Assembly: GCA_963706425.1 (NCBI GenBank)
Contig: CAVPMN010000001.1
Span: forward strand, 682,001-746,000
Origin: CAVPMN01 sp963706425
GTDB lineage: Bacteria; Actinomycetota; Acidimicrobiia; Acidimicrobiales; Acidimicrobilacustridaceae
Reading direction: 5' to 3'
Length of the DNA: 64,000 bases
Shown: piece by piece, positions 43,293 to 52,109 of the stretch
How the letters are laid out: each line of letters opens with the position of its first letter
How positions within the stretch are numbered: the first letter of the stretch is position 1
Notes under the pieces: generated by a model
Database searches by the model: none
The model's input: only the letters and a program-made list of their open reading frames with translations
What the model was told of the DNA's origin: nothing
Made by a program: the position numbers and the translations under genes

Positions 43293-45488
43293 GTGGGACA
43301 CGTCGCGTCATGGTTCAAAGCACAGCGCTACGGGATGTTCATCCACATGAACATCGCCACCGTGCCCGCGTTCTCCCCGGTGCAGGAGTACGCCGACTGG
43401 TACTGGGCGTTCTGGGCCGATCCCCCGCTCGACGACATCGTGTTGCACCCCTCGGTCCCGTTCCCGGAGGTGGTCGCCTGGCACCGGGAGCACGCCGCCG
43501 ACGTGAAGGAGTTCGACGACTTCATCCCGGGGCTCACCCTCGAGCGCTTCGACGCCGACGCCATCGCCCAGCTCGCCGTCGACGCGGGCATGGGCTATCT
43601 GGTGCCGGTCACCAAGCACCACGACGGCTTCTGCTGGTGGGATTCCGACGTGAGCGAGCGCACGAGCACGCGGCTCGGGCCGAAGCGCGACGTCATCGCC
43701 GAGCTGGCCGAGGCGAGCCGGCGCGCGGAGCTCACGTTCGGCGTCTATCACTCGATCCTCGACTGGGCCCACGCCGACTTCCCCGACCAGGAGCGGTTCG
43801 TCGACGCCTACCTGCACCCGCAGGTGCTCGAGCTGGTCGATCGTTTCCAGCCGGCGGTGTTGTGGGGCGACGGCCACTGGGGGCGATCAGGCCCTTACTG
43901 GCGGGCCGGCGAGCTGATGGCACGCGCCCGCGAACGCCTCGCCGAGGCGGGCGTCGACCTGATGACCAACGACCGGTGGGGTCTCGACGAACCCGACTTC
44001 GTCACCTACGAGTACGACGTCCCCGACACGCCGCCCGACGGCCCATGGGAGCTGTGCCGGGGCATGAGCCACTCGTTCTGCTTCAACCGCGCCGAGGAGG
44101 ACGACGACCATCTCACACCCGCCCAGGTGGTCGAACTGCTCACCGAGGTGGTGGCCAAGGGCGGCAACTTCCTGCTCAACATCGGACCGAAGGCCGACGG
44201 CACCGTCCCCGAGATCCAAGCCGACACGCTGCGCGCCGCCGGCGAATGGGTGAGGGCGAATGCCGCCGTGATCAACGGCAGCGAGCGCTTCGACGTGTGG
44301 GGTGACGGGCCGATCCGCTACACGTCGACCCCCGCCACCGAGACCGAGCGGCGGCGCGTCAACGTGATCGATCTCGACTCGGCGCTCACGCGGTCGTTCC
44401 CGCACTTCAGCCCCCACCGCTACCCCGTCGACGACGTCGAAGGCGCCGAGCACTGGCACCAGGACCACCACGGCCTCCATGTGTCGCCGAAGGCCGGCAC
44501 CGAGACCTCGCTGGGCACCGTCTATCGCGTGGCGGTACGCGAACGCGAGCACATCACGCTCGCCGTCACCGGCGAGGCAGGCCCGGGCTCGATCACCATC
44601 GGCACGCGAGCGTTCGACACGGTGGCCGACGCGCTGGCCGCAGCCGAGCCCGACGACGTGGTCGTGCTGGGCGAGGGCCGCTTCGGTCCGCGATCGGAGT
44701 CGTTCCCGCTGCGGATCCCCGCGTCGGTCACGCTCAAGGGCATGCCAGGCGCCGTGATCGATGGCACCGGCGTCTCCTTCGGCGTCCCCGTCGTCGACCT
44801 GTCGGGTGACGAGAGCGCACTCGAGGGCGTCGAGGTCACCGGCGCGCCGGAGCCGTTCTTCGTGCTCGCCGCTCCGGCCGTCACCATCAGCGCGTCGCGG
44901 GATGCTGCCGTGCGCGACTGCACGGTGCACGGCGCCATCGTCGCCCACGGAGGCACCGGCCACGAGATCTGCTGGAACACGGTGCATCGCGGCAACATCG
45001 CCCTCCAGGGCTGCAACGAGAGCTCGATCACCGGCAACCGCCAGTCGGGGCTGCGCTGGGGCTCGGGCATCGAGGTGAACGACGGGACCGGGCATCGCAT
45101 CGACGCCAACGAGATCGACGGCGACCTGTGTGCGGTGCGGATGCGCCGCACCGTCGACGCGCGCGTCACCGGCAACCGCATCGAGGGCCGTTGGTGGGGC
45201 GTGCACCTCGAGGGGGCCGTCGGCACCGACGTGAGTGGCAACCGCGTCACCCGCACGATGCGCGCCTACAACGCCACCGGCGGGCGCGACAACCGCATCG
45301 CCGCCAACGTGGCCGAGCGCTGCGACAGCGGGGTGCTGCTCGAGCGAGGGTGCACCGGCACCGACGTGGCCGGCAACCGCATCGACCGCTGCCGGGTCGG
45401 TGTGCTGCGCTGGGGCGACGACGGCACCCGGCTCGGCGCCAACTCGATCAGCGACTCACGCGACCACGAGCTCGTCGAGGGCCCCTGA
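43293..45488 (+). CDS. GH29 alpha-L-fucosidase fused to a beta-helix domain
   Basis: About 731 residues from a GTG at 43293. The N-terminal 350 residues are GH29: WFKAQRYGMFIHMN, VPVTKHHDGFCWWDSDVS and LWGDGHWG, whose Asp is the likely nucleophile (usually WFDG), then GGNFLLNIGPKADG. From about residue 440 there is a right-handed beta-helix with repeats such as GCNESSITGNRQSG and RMRRTVDARVTGNRI. No signal peptide is evident, so it is probably cytoplasmic. Fusion of these two folds is unusual. It likely trims fucosylated glycans. Confidence 0.85.
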   Translation: MGHVASWFKAQRYGMFIHMNIATVPAFSPVQEYADWYWAFWADPPLDDIVLHPSVPFPEVVAWHREHAADVKEFDDFIPGLTLERFDADAIAQLAVDAGMGYLVPVTKHHDGFCWWDSDVSERTSTRLGPKRDVIAELAEASRRAELTFGVYHSILDWAHADFPDQERFVDAYLHPQVLELVDRFQPAVLWGDGHWGRSGPYWRAGELMARARERLAEAGVDLMTNDRWGLDEPDFVTYEYDVPDTPPDGPWELCRGMSHSFCFNRAEEDDDHLTPAQVVELLTEVVAKGGNFLLNIGPKADGTVPEIQADTLRAAGEWVRANAAVINGSERFDVWGDGPIRYTSTPATETERRRVNVIDLDSALTRSFPHFSPHRYPVDDVEGAEHWHQDHHGLHVSPKAGTETSLGTVYRVAVREREHITLAVTGEAGPGSITIGTRAFDTVADALAAAEPDDVVVLGEGRFGPRSESFPLRIPASVTLKGMPGAVIDGTGVSFGVPVVDLSGDESALEGVEVTGAPEPFFVLAAPAVTISASRDAAVRDCTVHGAIVAHGGTGHEICWNTVHRGNIALQGCNESSITGNRQSGLRWGSGIEVNDGTGHRIDANEIDGDLCAVRMRRTVDARVTGNRIEGRWWGVHLEGAVGTDVSGNRVTRTMRAYNATGGRDNRIAANVAERCDSGVLLERGCTGTDVAGNRIDRCRVGVLRWGDDGTRLGANSISDSRDHELVEGP

Positions 45489-45542
45489 GCGCTCAGCCCG
45501 AGTGCGCCGGCCCGAGTGGGACCCTCCGAGCCGGCACTCCTA

Positions 45543-45598
45543 CACTGCGGGACCAACTGCCAGGCACTGCGGGCACTGCCGACGCCAGGCACTGCGGG
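45543..45598. repeat. Direct repeats of CACTGCGGG upstream of FadD
   Basis: CACTGCGGG occurs at 45543-45551, 45565-45573 and 45590-45598; the last two are part of the longer CCAGGCACTGCGGG. Spacings of 22 and 25 bases put them near the same DNA face. They lie 25-80 bases before the acyl-CoA ligase start and could be activator sites. Confidence 0.45.
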
Positions 45599-45622
45599 AC
45601 GATCACCGACCAGGGGGAACAC

Positions 45623-47242
45623 ATGCCGGGCTGGAACTTCGCCGAGATCTGGGAGACCGCGACCGCGCAGGTGCCCGATGCCGTGGCCCTGCGCCACGGC
45701 GACCGCGAGATCACCTGGGCCGAGTTCGACCGGCGAGCCAACGGCATCGCCCGCACGCTGCTCGACGCCGGCGCCGGCGAGCAGGACAAGGTGGCCCAGT
45801 ACCTCTACAACGCTCCCGAGTACATGGAGTCGATGTACGGCGTCTACAAGGCCGGCTTGGTACCGGTGAACACCAACTACCGCTACGCCGACGACGAGCT
45901 CGTCTACCTGTGGGACAACGCCGACGCGGTGGCCGTGGTGTTCCACGGCACCTTCACCGAGCGCATCGAGGGCATCCGGTCGAGGGTGCCGAACGTGCGC
46001 ACCTGGCTCTGGGTCGACGACGGCAGCAGCCCGTGCCCCGACTGGGCGGTTCCCTACGAGGACGCCGCCGCGGCCGGCACCGACGAGCGGGTGGCCGGCC
46101 CCTGGGGCCGCGATGGCCACCAGATCCTCATGATGTACACCGGCGGCACCACGGGCATGCCGAAGGGCGTCATGTGGCGCCACGACGATCTCATCCACGC
46201 TGTGCTCTACTCGACCAACCCGCTGTTCGCAGCTGATCCCGACTACGCGGCCCTGGCCGAGTCGATCGCCGGACCGGGCCTACAGATGCTGCCGGCGTGC
46301 CCGCTCATGCACGGCACCGGCCAGTTCACGGCTTTCATCGGGCTCTCGAGCGGCGGCTCGGTCACCACGCTGACCGAGCGCCACCTCGACGTGGTCGAGA
46401 TGCTCGACACGATCGAAAGCAAGAAGATCCAGGCGCTCACCATCGTCGGTGACGCGTTCGCCAAGCCGATCCTGACCGAGCTCGACGCCAACCCCGACCG
46501 GTGGGACCTCTCCAGTCTGTTCCTCATGACGTCGTCGGGCGTCATGTGGAGCGAGCCGATCAAGCAACGCCTGCTGGCCCACAACCCCACCATGATGCTG
46601 GTCGACGCCTTCTCGTCGTCCGAGGCCATCGGGCTCGGACAGTCGGTGTCGACCGCCGGCAACGAGGCCAAGACCGCCAAGTTCCTGCTCGGCGAGAACG
46701 CCCGGGTGATCGGCGACGATGGCAAGGACGTCACGCCGGGGTCGGGCGAGATCGGTCGAGTGGCGGTCAAGGGCTACACGCCCATCGGCTACTACAAGGA
46801 CCCGGAGAAGTCGGCGGCCACGTTCGTCACCATCGACGGCGCGACCTATTCGATCCCCGGCGACTACGCCCAGGTCGAGTCCGACGGGTCGCTCACGCTG
46901 CTCGGGCGCGGCTCGGTGTGCATCAACACCGGCGGCGAGAAGGTCTTCCCCGAAGAGGTCGAGGAAGTGCTGAAGAAGCACCCCTCGGTGCACGACGCGG
47001 TGGCGGTGGGTCTGCCCGACGACAAGTTCGGCGAGACGGTGAACGCGGTGGTCGAGGCCCGCGACGGCCAGCAGGTCGACGAAGGCGAGCTCATCGGTTG
47101 GGTGAAGGACCACCTCGCCGCGTTCAAGGCGCCCAAGCGGGTGGTGGCCATCGACACCATCGGTCGCGCACCCAACGCCAAGGTCGACTACAAACGCCTC
47201 AAGAGCTACGCCGCCGACCAACTCGGCGTCAGCCTCGCCTGA
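45623..47242 (+). CDS. Acyl-CoA ligase, FadD19-like
   Basis: About 539 residues from the ATG at 45623 (GGGGGA upstream). The P-loop motif MYTGGTTGMPKGVMWRHDDL and the end GDYAQVESDGSLTLLGRGSV with GGEKVFPEEVEE strongly resemble mycobacterial FadD19, the 3-oxocholest-4-en-26-oate CoA ligase. It should activate a C27-type or similar side-chain acid. The downstream SDR resembles Hsd4A, so the two probably act in one side-chain beta-oxidation route. The substrate is inferred from remembered homologues. Confidence 0.85.
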   Translation: MPGWNFAEIWETATAQVPDAVALRHGDREITWAEFDRRANGIARTLLDAGAGEQDKVAQYLYNAPEYMESMYGVYKAGLVPVNTNYRYADDELVYLWDNADAVAVVFHGTFTERIEGIRSRVPNVRTWLWVDDGSSPCPDWAVPYEDAAAAGTDERVAGPWGRDGHQILMMYTGGTTGMPKGVMWRHDDLIHAVLYSTNPLFAADPDYAALAESIAGPGLQMLPACPLMHGTGQFTAFIGLSSGGSVTTLTERHLDVVEMLDTIESKKIQALTIVGDAFAKPILTELDANPDRWDLSSLFLMTSSGVMWSEPIKQRLLAHNPTMMLVDAFSSSEAIGLGQSVSTAGNEAKTAKFLLGENARVIGDDGKDVTPGSGEIGRVAVKGYTPIGYYKDPEKSAATFVTIDGATYSIPGDYAQVESDGSLTLLGRGSVCINTGGEKVFPEEVEEVLKKHPSVHDAVAVGLPDDKFGETVNAVVEARDGQQVDEGELIGWVKDHLAAFKAPKRVVAIDTIGRAPNAKVDYKRLKSYAADQLGVSLA

Positions 47243-47275
47243 GCCCCGCGCCAGCGTGTTCCTCGGCTGAGCCCG

Positions 47276-47337
47276 TTCTGGCTGGCCCCATCCGGCTGGT
47301 CAGGCCCGCACCAGCGTGCGGGTTTGACCAGCCAGAA
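47276..47337. repeat. Nested palindrome between FadD and SDR genes
   Basis: Outer arms TTCTGGCTGG (47276-47285) and CCAGCCAGAA (47328-47337) enclose an 18-base stem (47294-47311 with 47316-47333) that has two C-to-T differences, still pairable as G-U in RNA. The loop is 4 bases. Could be an attenuator, terminator or mRNA-stability hairpin. Confidence 0.6.
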
Positions 47338-47421
47338 GCGGGGGCGGGACGATCTTCGCCACGCGGCGCCGAGCAACGGCACCCGCGAGCATCACCGCTT
47401 CGAGAGGAACGAGACAACGAC

Positions 47422-48339
47422 ATGGCAGACATCGGCTACGACGGCAAGGTCGCGATCGTCACGGGTGCTGGGGGTGGCCTCGGCCGCGAGCACGCCCTCG
47501 AGCTGGCCCGGCGCGGCGCCCGCATCGTCGTGAACGACCTCGGTGGCTCGGTGTCAGGCGAGGGCGGCGACGCCAGCCCGGCCGAGAAGGTGGCCACCGA
47601 GATCAATGATCTCGGTGGCGAGGCGGTGGCCAACCACGACAGCGTCGGCACGGCCGAAGGGGGCCAGGCCATCGTGCAGACCGCGGTCGACGCGTTCGGC
47701 ACGGTCGACATCGTCATCAACAACGCCGGCATCCTGCGCGACAAGACGTTCCACAACCTCACCCCCGAACTGCTCGAGCCGGTCATCCAGGTGCATCTGC
47801 TCGGCGCGTTCTACGTCACCCAGCCCGCCTGGGTGATCATGCGTGAGAAGGGCTACGGCCGGGTCGTGAACACGTCGTCCAACTCGGGCATCCTCGGCAA
47901 CTTCGGGCAGGCCAACTACGGCGCCGCCAAGATGGGCCTGGTCGGCTTCACCCGGGTGCTGGCCAACGAGGGCCGCAAGCACAACATCGGCGTGAACGCC
48001 ATCGCCCCGGTGGCCAAGACCCGCATGACCGAGGAGCTGCTCGGCCCGGTGGGTGACATGCTCGACCCGGCCACCGTCACCCCGGTGGTGTGCTGGCTGG
48101 CCTCCGAGGACTGCTCGGCCACCGGCGAGGTCTACTCGGTGGCCGGCGGTGTGGTGGCCCGCTTCTTCATCGGGCTCACCCCCGGCTACCTCAAGAAGGA
48201 CCTCACCGTCGAAGACGTGCGCGACCACTGGGACGAGATCCGCGACACCGACGGCTACCTCATCCCCGAGGGCCCCAACGACGAGCTGCAGAAGCTCTTC
48301 AAGGCTCTGACGGAAGGCACCGAGGGCAAGCTCAGCTGA
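47422..48339 (+). CDS. SDR, Hsd4A/MFE-type 3-hydroxyacyl-CoA dehydrogenase
   Basis: About 305 residues from the ATG at 47422. Cofactor motif TGAGGGLGREHALELARRG, NDLGG, NNAGILRDKTFHNL, Ser in VVNTSSNSG and YGAAK give a complete classical SDR. The C-terminal 50 residues extend the core and match the 17-beta-HSD4/MFE-2 type that oxidises 3-hydroxyacyl-CoA of steroid side chains. It follows the FadD19-like gene, separated by a palindrome. Confidence 0.88.
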   Translation: MADIGYDGKVAIVTGAGGGLGREHALELARRGARIVVNDLGGSVSGEGGDASPAEKVATEINDLGGEAVANHDSVGTAEGGQAIVQTAVDAFGTVDIVINNAGILRDKTFHNLTPELLEPVIQVHLLGAFYVTQPAWVIMREKGYGRVVNTSSNSGILGNFGQANYGAAKMGLVGFTRVLANEGRKHNIGVNAIAPVAKTRMTEELLGPVGDMLDPATVTPVVCWLASEDCSATGEVYSVAGGVVARFFIGLTPGYLKKDLTVEDVRDHWDEIRDTDGYLIPEGPNDELQKLFKALTEGTEGKLS

Positions 48340-48353
48340 CGGTCACCTCCGTC

Positions 48354-48404
48354 CGAAATCGGTGCGTGAAACACCCGTAGCGGTGGTTTCACGCACCGAT
48401 TTCG
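48354..48404. repeat. Palindromic element, family B copy 2
   Basis: The 19-base arms CGAAATCGGTGCGTGAAAC (48354-48372) and its reverse complement (48386-48404) surround a 13-base loop. It lies between the convergent SDR and permease genes, as copy 1 lies between arsC and the aminotransferase. Confidence 0.85.
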
Positions 48405-48420
48405 CGTGTGGGAGGAAGGG

Positions 48421-50956
48421 CTACTCGCTGGCGATGGCCTCGAGGATGTTGAGCCGGCCGGCACGCCAGGCGGGATAGAGGGCCGCCAGCACGCCGAACA
48501 CCGCCGCCATCACCACGATCAGCACCAGGTTGATCCACGGCACCTGGACGATGCTGATGACGTCGTCGGGGATGGCGATGCTCAGGGCCACACCCAGCAC
48601 CACGCCGACGACGATGCCGAGCAGGGCGCCGAACACCGACACGATCACCGCCTCGACGCGGATCATGCGGCGGGCCTGCTTGCGGGCCATGCCGACCGCT
48701 CGCAGCAACCCCAGCTCGCGGGTGCGCTCGAACACCGACAGCGCCAGCGTGTTGAGGATGCCGATGAAGGCGATGACGATGGTCATCAGGAGGAACACGA
48801 AGATGACGGCGAGGAGCACGTTGAGCTGCTCTTCCTGGCTGGCGGTGAACTCGTCCTTGTCCTCCACGTTCACCTGCGGGAACGGCGCGGCGATCTCTTC
48901 GATGGCAGCCCGCACCTGGGTGGGGTCGGCGCCCTCGACCTGCTTCGCCACGACCAGGAAGTCGTTGCGGGCGGTGAAGTTGGCGTCGTAGGTGTCGATG
49001 TCGATGGCCCAGTTGCCGAGCACGCTCGAGTCCTCGTAGACCGCGAGCACCGGCAGGTCGACCGCTCCGGTCTCCTGGAACACCACCGTGAGCACGTCGC
49101 CGGCCACGATGCCCAGCTCGTCGGCCGGGTCCTTGGCCAGGATCAGGCCTTGCTCGGTCGGGGTGATCTCGCCGTCGACGATGTCGAGCGCCAGCAGGTC
49201 GTTGGCCACGTCGAAGTTGATGGCGCTGAACGTCTTGACCGAGTCGCCCACGAGGAAGCGGTCCTGGCGGACGCCCGACACCGCTTCGAGCTCGGGCAGC
49301 TCGCTCATCTGGGTCGGCGATCTCGGAGCTGAAGCCGAAGAAGTCGTCGGACCCGACGTACCAGTCGGCGGTGACCGAGGTGCCGAGCGTCTCCACGAAC
49401 GAGGCGCGGAGCGAGTCGCCGACGACGAACGACATGCTCACGAGGGCCAGACCGATCATGAGCGCGGCGGCGGTGAACGCCGTGCGGCTCGGCTCGCGTG
49501 CCGCGTTCTGGCGGGCCAGCTCGCCGGTGGCGCCGTAGAGCCGGCGGAACGGCAGGCCGAGCAGACGAGAGACCGGCGTGGCCAGCGCGGCGCTCAGCAA
49601 CGCCACACCGATGAACACCATGAGCGCGCCCGCGCCGAGCACGATGAACAGGGGAGCGGTGTCGGGATCGGTGGTGAGCGACCAGGTGATGCCCGCACCG
49701 CCGAGGACCACCAGCACCGTGCCGAAGATGGCCAGGGTGCGGACGGTGCCGAGCGACAGACGGAAGCCCTCGCGCATGGCGGCCACCGGCGGGATGCGGG
49801 TGGCCCAGATCGCCGGCAGGATCGCCGAGAGCAGGGTGGCGCCGACGCCCACGGCGAAGGCGGCGATGATCGACGTGGGGGCCACCACCAGCTCGGTGTT
49901 GCCTCCACCGAACCCGGCCGCGTTGAGGATGGCGTTGAGCCCGATCGACAGCAGCGAGACCGAGGAAGAAGCCGATCACCGAGGCGATGAGCCCGACGAC
50001 GAGCGCCTCGCCGAGGATCGAGCGGAACACCTGACCGGTGCTGGCACCCACCGCCCGCAACAGCGCCATCTCGCGGATGCGCTGGCCCACCACGATGAGG
50101 AAGGTGTTGAAGATCAAGAAGCAGGCCACGAAGAGCGAGATGAAGGCGAACACCAGCAGCACGGTGCCGAAGATGTCGACGATGCTGCCGATGTCGTCCT
50201 GGCTCTCGGTGACGACCTGCTCGGTGGGCACCGCTTCGACGCCAGGCGGCAAGGTCGCGGCGATGGCCTGTTGCACGGCGACCGGGTCGGCGCCGTCGTC
50301 GACGGCGACCTGGATCTCCTGGAACTTGCCCACCAGGTTGAACTGCTCCTGGGCCTCGACCGTCGTGAAGGCCACGAGATAGGCACCCGCCAGCGAGTTG
50401 GCCTCGCCGAACGAGAACGTGCCGACCAGCTCGTACTGACCGTTGCCGAGCGGGGTCTGCACGATGACCGTGTCGCCGATCTGGTAGCCGGCGGCATCGA
50501 ACAGGCGCTCGTCGAAGGCCACCTGGTCATCGGCGGTGGAGCGGCTACCGTCGCGGAGGAACAGCTGCTGGATGTCGTCGACCCAGTTGATGCCGAGCGG
50601 CGGGCCGCCCGAGGGCGACACCGCCTCGCCCTCGGGGTCGATGACGAGCGCTGGCAGGCCGCCGGCGGTGCCCTGGGCGGCCGCCACGCCGTCGACGCCG
50701 CGCACCTGCGGGCAGCAGAGCTCTCGTCGATCGGCTGGCGCACACCGAACGCGCCGGTGTCGAAGCGCTCCTCGGCGCGCACGTTGATGTCGATGTTGGC
50801 GTTGATGTCGCTGAAGAGCTGGTTGAACTGGGCGCGGACGCTGTCGGTGAGGGTGAACGCGGCCACCACGAACGAGACCCCCGCCACCACGGCGATGGTG
50901 GTGAGCAGGAAGCGGATCTTGTGCTGGAACAGCCCTTTGAGGGTGAGCTTGAACAC
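48421..50956 (-). pseudogene. FtsX/MacB ABC permease (three frameshifts)
   Basis: A permease of about 845 codons starting at 50956 with MFKLTLKGLFQHKIRFLLTT. The frame breaks near 50725, 49965 and 49310. Pieces in order: one N-terminal membrane segment, an extracytoplasmic domain, the first FtsX core (FNTFLIVVGQRIREMALLRA), a long linker with further membrane segments, then the second FtsX core (ALSVFERTRELGLLRAVGMA) ending in RLNILEAIASE. This two-FtsX layout is normal for large actinobacterial MacB/Lol-type exporters. It pairs with the ATPase at 50983. The breaks may be base-call errors. Confidence 0.75.
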
Positions 50957-50982
50957 GTGGTTCTCCTACGCGTCGAGGGCGC

Positions 50983-51753
50983 TCAGCGGCCGAGTTGCTT
51001 GATGCGGTCGAGCACCCGCTCGGGCGTCGGGTCGGCCATCTCGTCGACGATCTTGCCGTCGGCGAGGAACAGCACGCGGTTGGCGTAGCTGGCCGCACCG
51101 GGGTCGTGGGTGACCATCACCACGGTCTGGCCGAGCTCTTGCACGGCGCGACGCAGGAAGTCGAGGATCTCGGCGCCGGCGCGGCTGTCGAGGTTGCCGG
51201 TGGGCTCGTCGCCGAAGATGATCGCCGGGCGGCTGGCGAGGGCGCGGGCCACGGCGACCCGCTGCTGCTGGCCACCCGAGAGCTCGCTCGGGCGATGGTG
51301 CAGCCGATCGCCGAGCCGCACCGTCTCGACCACCGAGTCGAGCCACTCCTTGTCGGGCTTGCGATGGGCCAGGTCCATCGGCAGCGTGATGTTCTCGAGC
51401 GCGTTGAGGGTGGGCACCAGGTTGAAGGCCTGGAAGATGAAGCCCACCTGATCGCGCCGCAGCTCGGTGAGCTGCTTCTCGCTGAGGCTGCTGAGCGGCG
51501 TGCCGCCGAGGTACACCTCGCCCGACGTCAGCGTGTCGAGGCCGGCCACGCATTGCATGAGGGTCGACTTGCCCGAGCCCGACGGGCCCATGATGGCGGT
51601 GAACTGGTGAGCGGGGAACTCGACCGTGACGCCGTCGAGGGCACGCACCTCGGTGTCGCCGGTGCCGTAGATCTTGCTCGCGTCGACGGTGCGGGCCGCC
51701 GGCGGCGGCGCCGGCTGGGCGCCGGGGCCGACAGGGCTCTCGGTGACGGTCAC
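50983..51753 (-). CDS. MacB/LolD-type ABC ATPase
   Basis: About 256 residues. Walker A is GPSGSGKSTLMQC, signature LSGGQQQRVAVARALA, Walker B IIFGDEPTGNLDS, H-loop VTHDPG. The start is probably the GTG at 51753, with GAGAGGGAG about 8 bases upstream; an ATG at 51771 is an alternative. It precedes the two-FtsX permease by 26 bases and forms the second export transporter of the window. No adaptor gene lies beside it. Confidence 0.9.
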   Translation of the reverse strand: MTVTESPVGPGAQPAPPPAARTVDASKIYGTGDTEVRALDGVTVEFPAHQFTAIMGPSGSGKSTLMQCVAGLDTLTSGEVYLGGTPLSSLSEKQLTELRRDQVGFIFQAFNLVPTLNALENITLPMDLAHRKPDKEWLDSVVETVRLGDRLHHRPSELSGGQQQRVAVARALASRPAIIFGDEPTGNLDSRAGAEILDFLRRAVQELGQTVVMVTHDPGAASYANRVLFLADGKIVDEMADPTPERVLDRIKQLGR

Positions 51754-51850
51754 GTGGGTCTCCCTCTCCATGCGGCGGTCAGGCCTGTGGTCTCGTGGTG
51801 CAGGCTAGGGACTGGACGGCGCAGTTCGCACCATGGTTGTCGAGGCCAGG

Positions 51851-52054
51851 TCAGAACATGCGGCCGCGCGCCCGCCACAGGTCGGCCTCGAAGCGGGCCG
51901 TGTCGGCAGGCCGCTTCGCCCGCAGATGGTCGTAGGCGTCCTCGAGGTCTTGGCGGGCCTGGGGTTTGCTCGGCTCGTGCCGCCAGCGCCACAACAGCAC
52001 GCTGGGGACTGCGAACAGGCCGACGATGATCAGCCACGCCTGCCAGGAAGCCAC
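51851..52054 (-). CDS. Small single-pass membrane protein
   Basis: A 67-residue protein with one membrane segment (about residues 7-23, LIIVGLFAVPSVLLWRW) followed by a basic, helical tail (QDLEDAYDHLRAKRPADTAR). The frame has good codon bias. It lies between the ABC ATPase and the phosphodiesterase. Unknown function. Confidence 0.6.
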   Translation of the reverse strand: MASWQAWLIIVGLFAVPSVLLWRWRHEPSKPQARQDLEDAYDHLRAKRPADTARFEADLWRARGRMF

Positions 52055-52109
52055 GGAGCCAGCCTAGGCGGCCGACCGTCGACCGCGGCCAGACGGGATG
52101 CCGGCCCGT

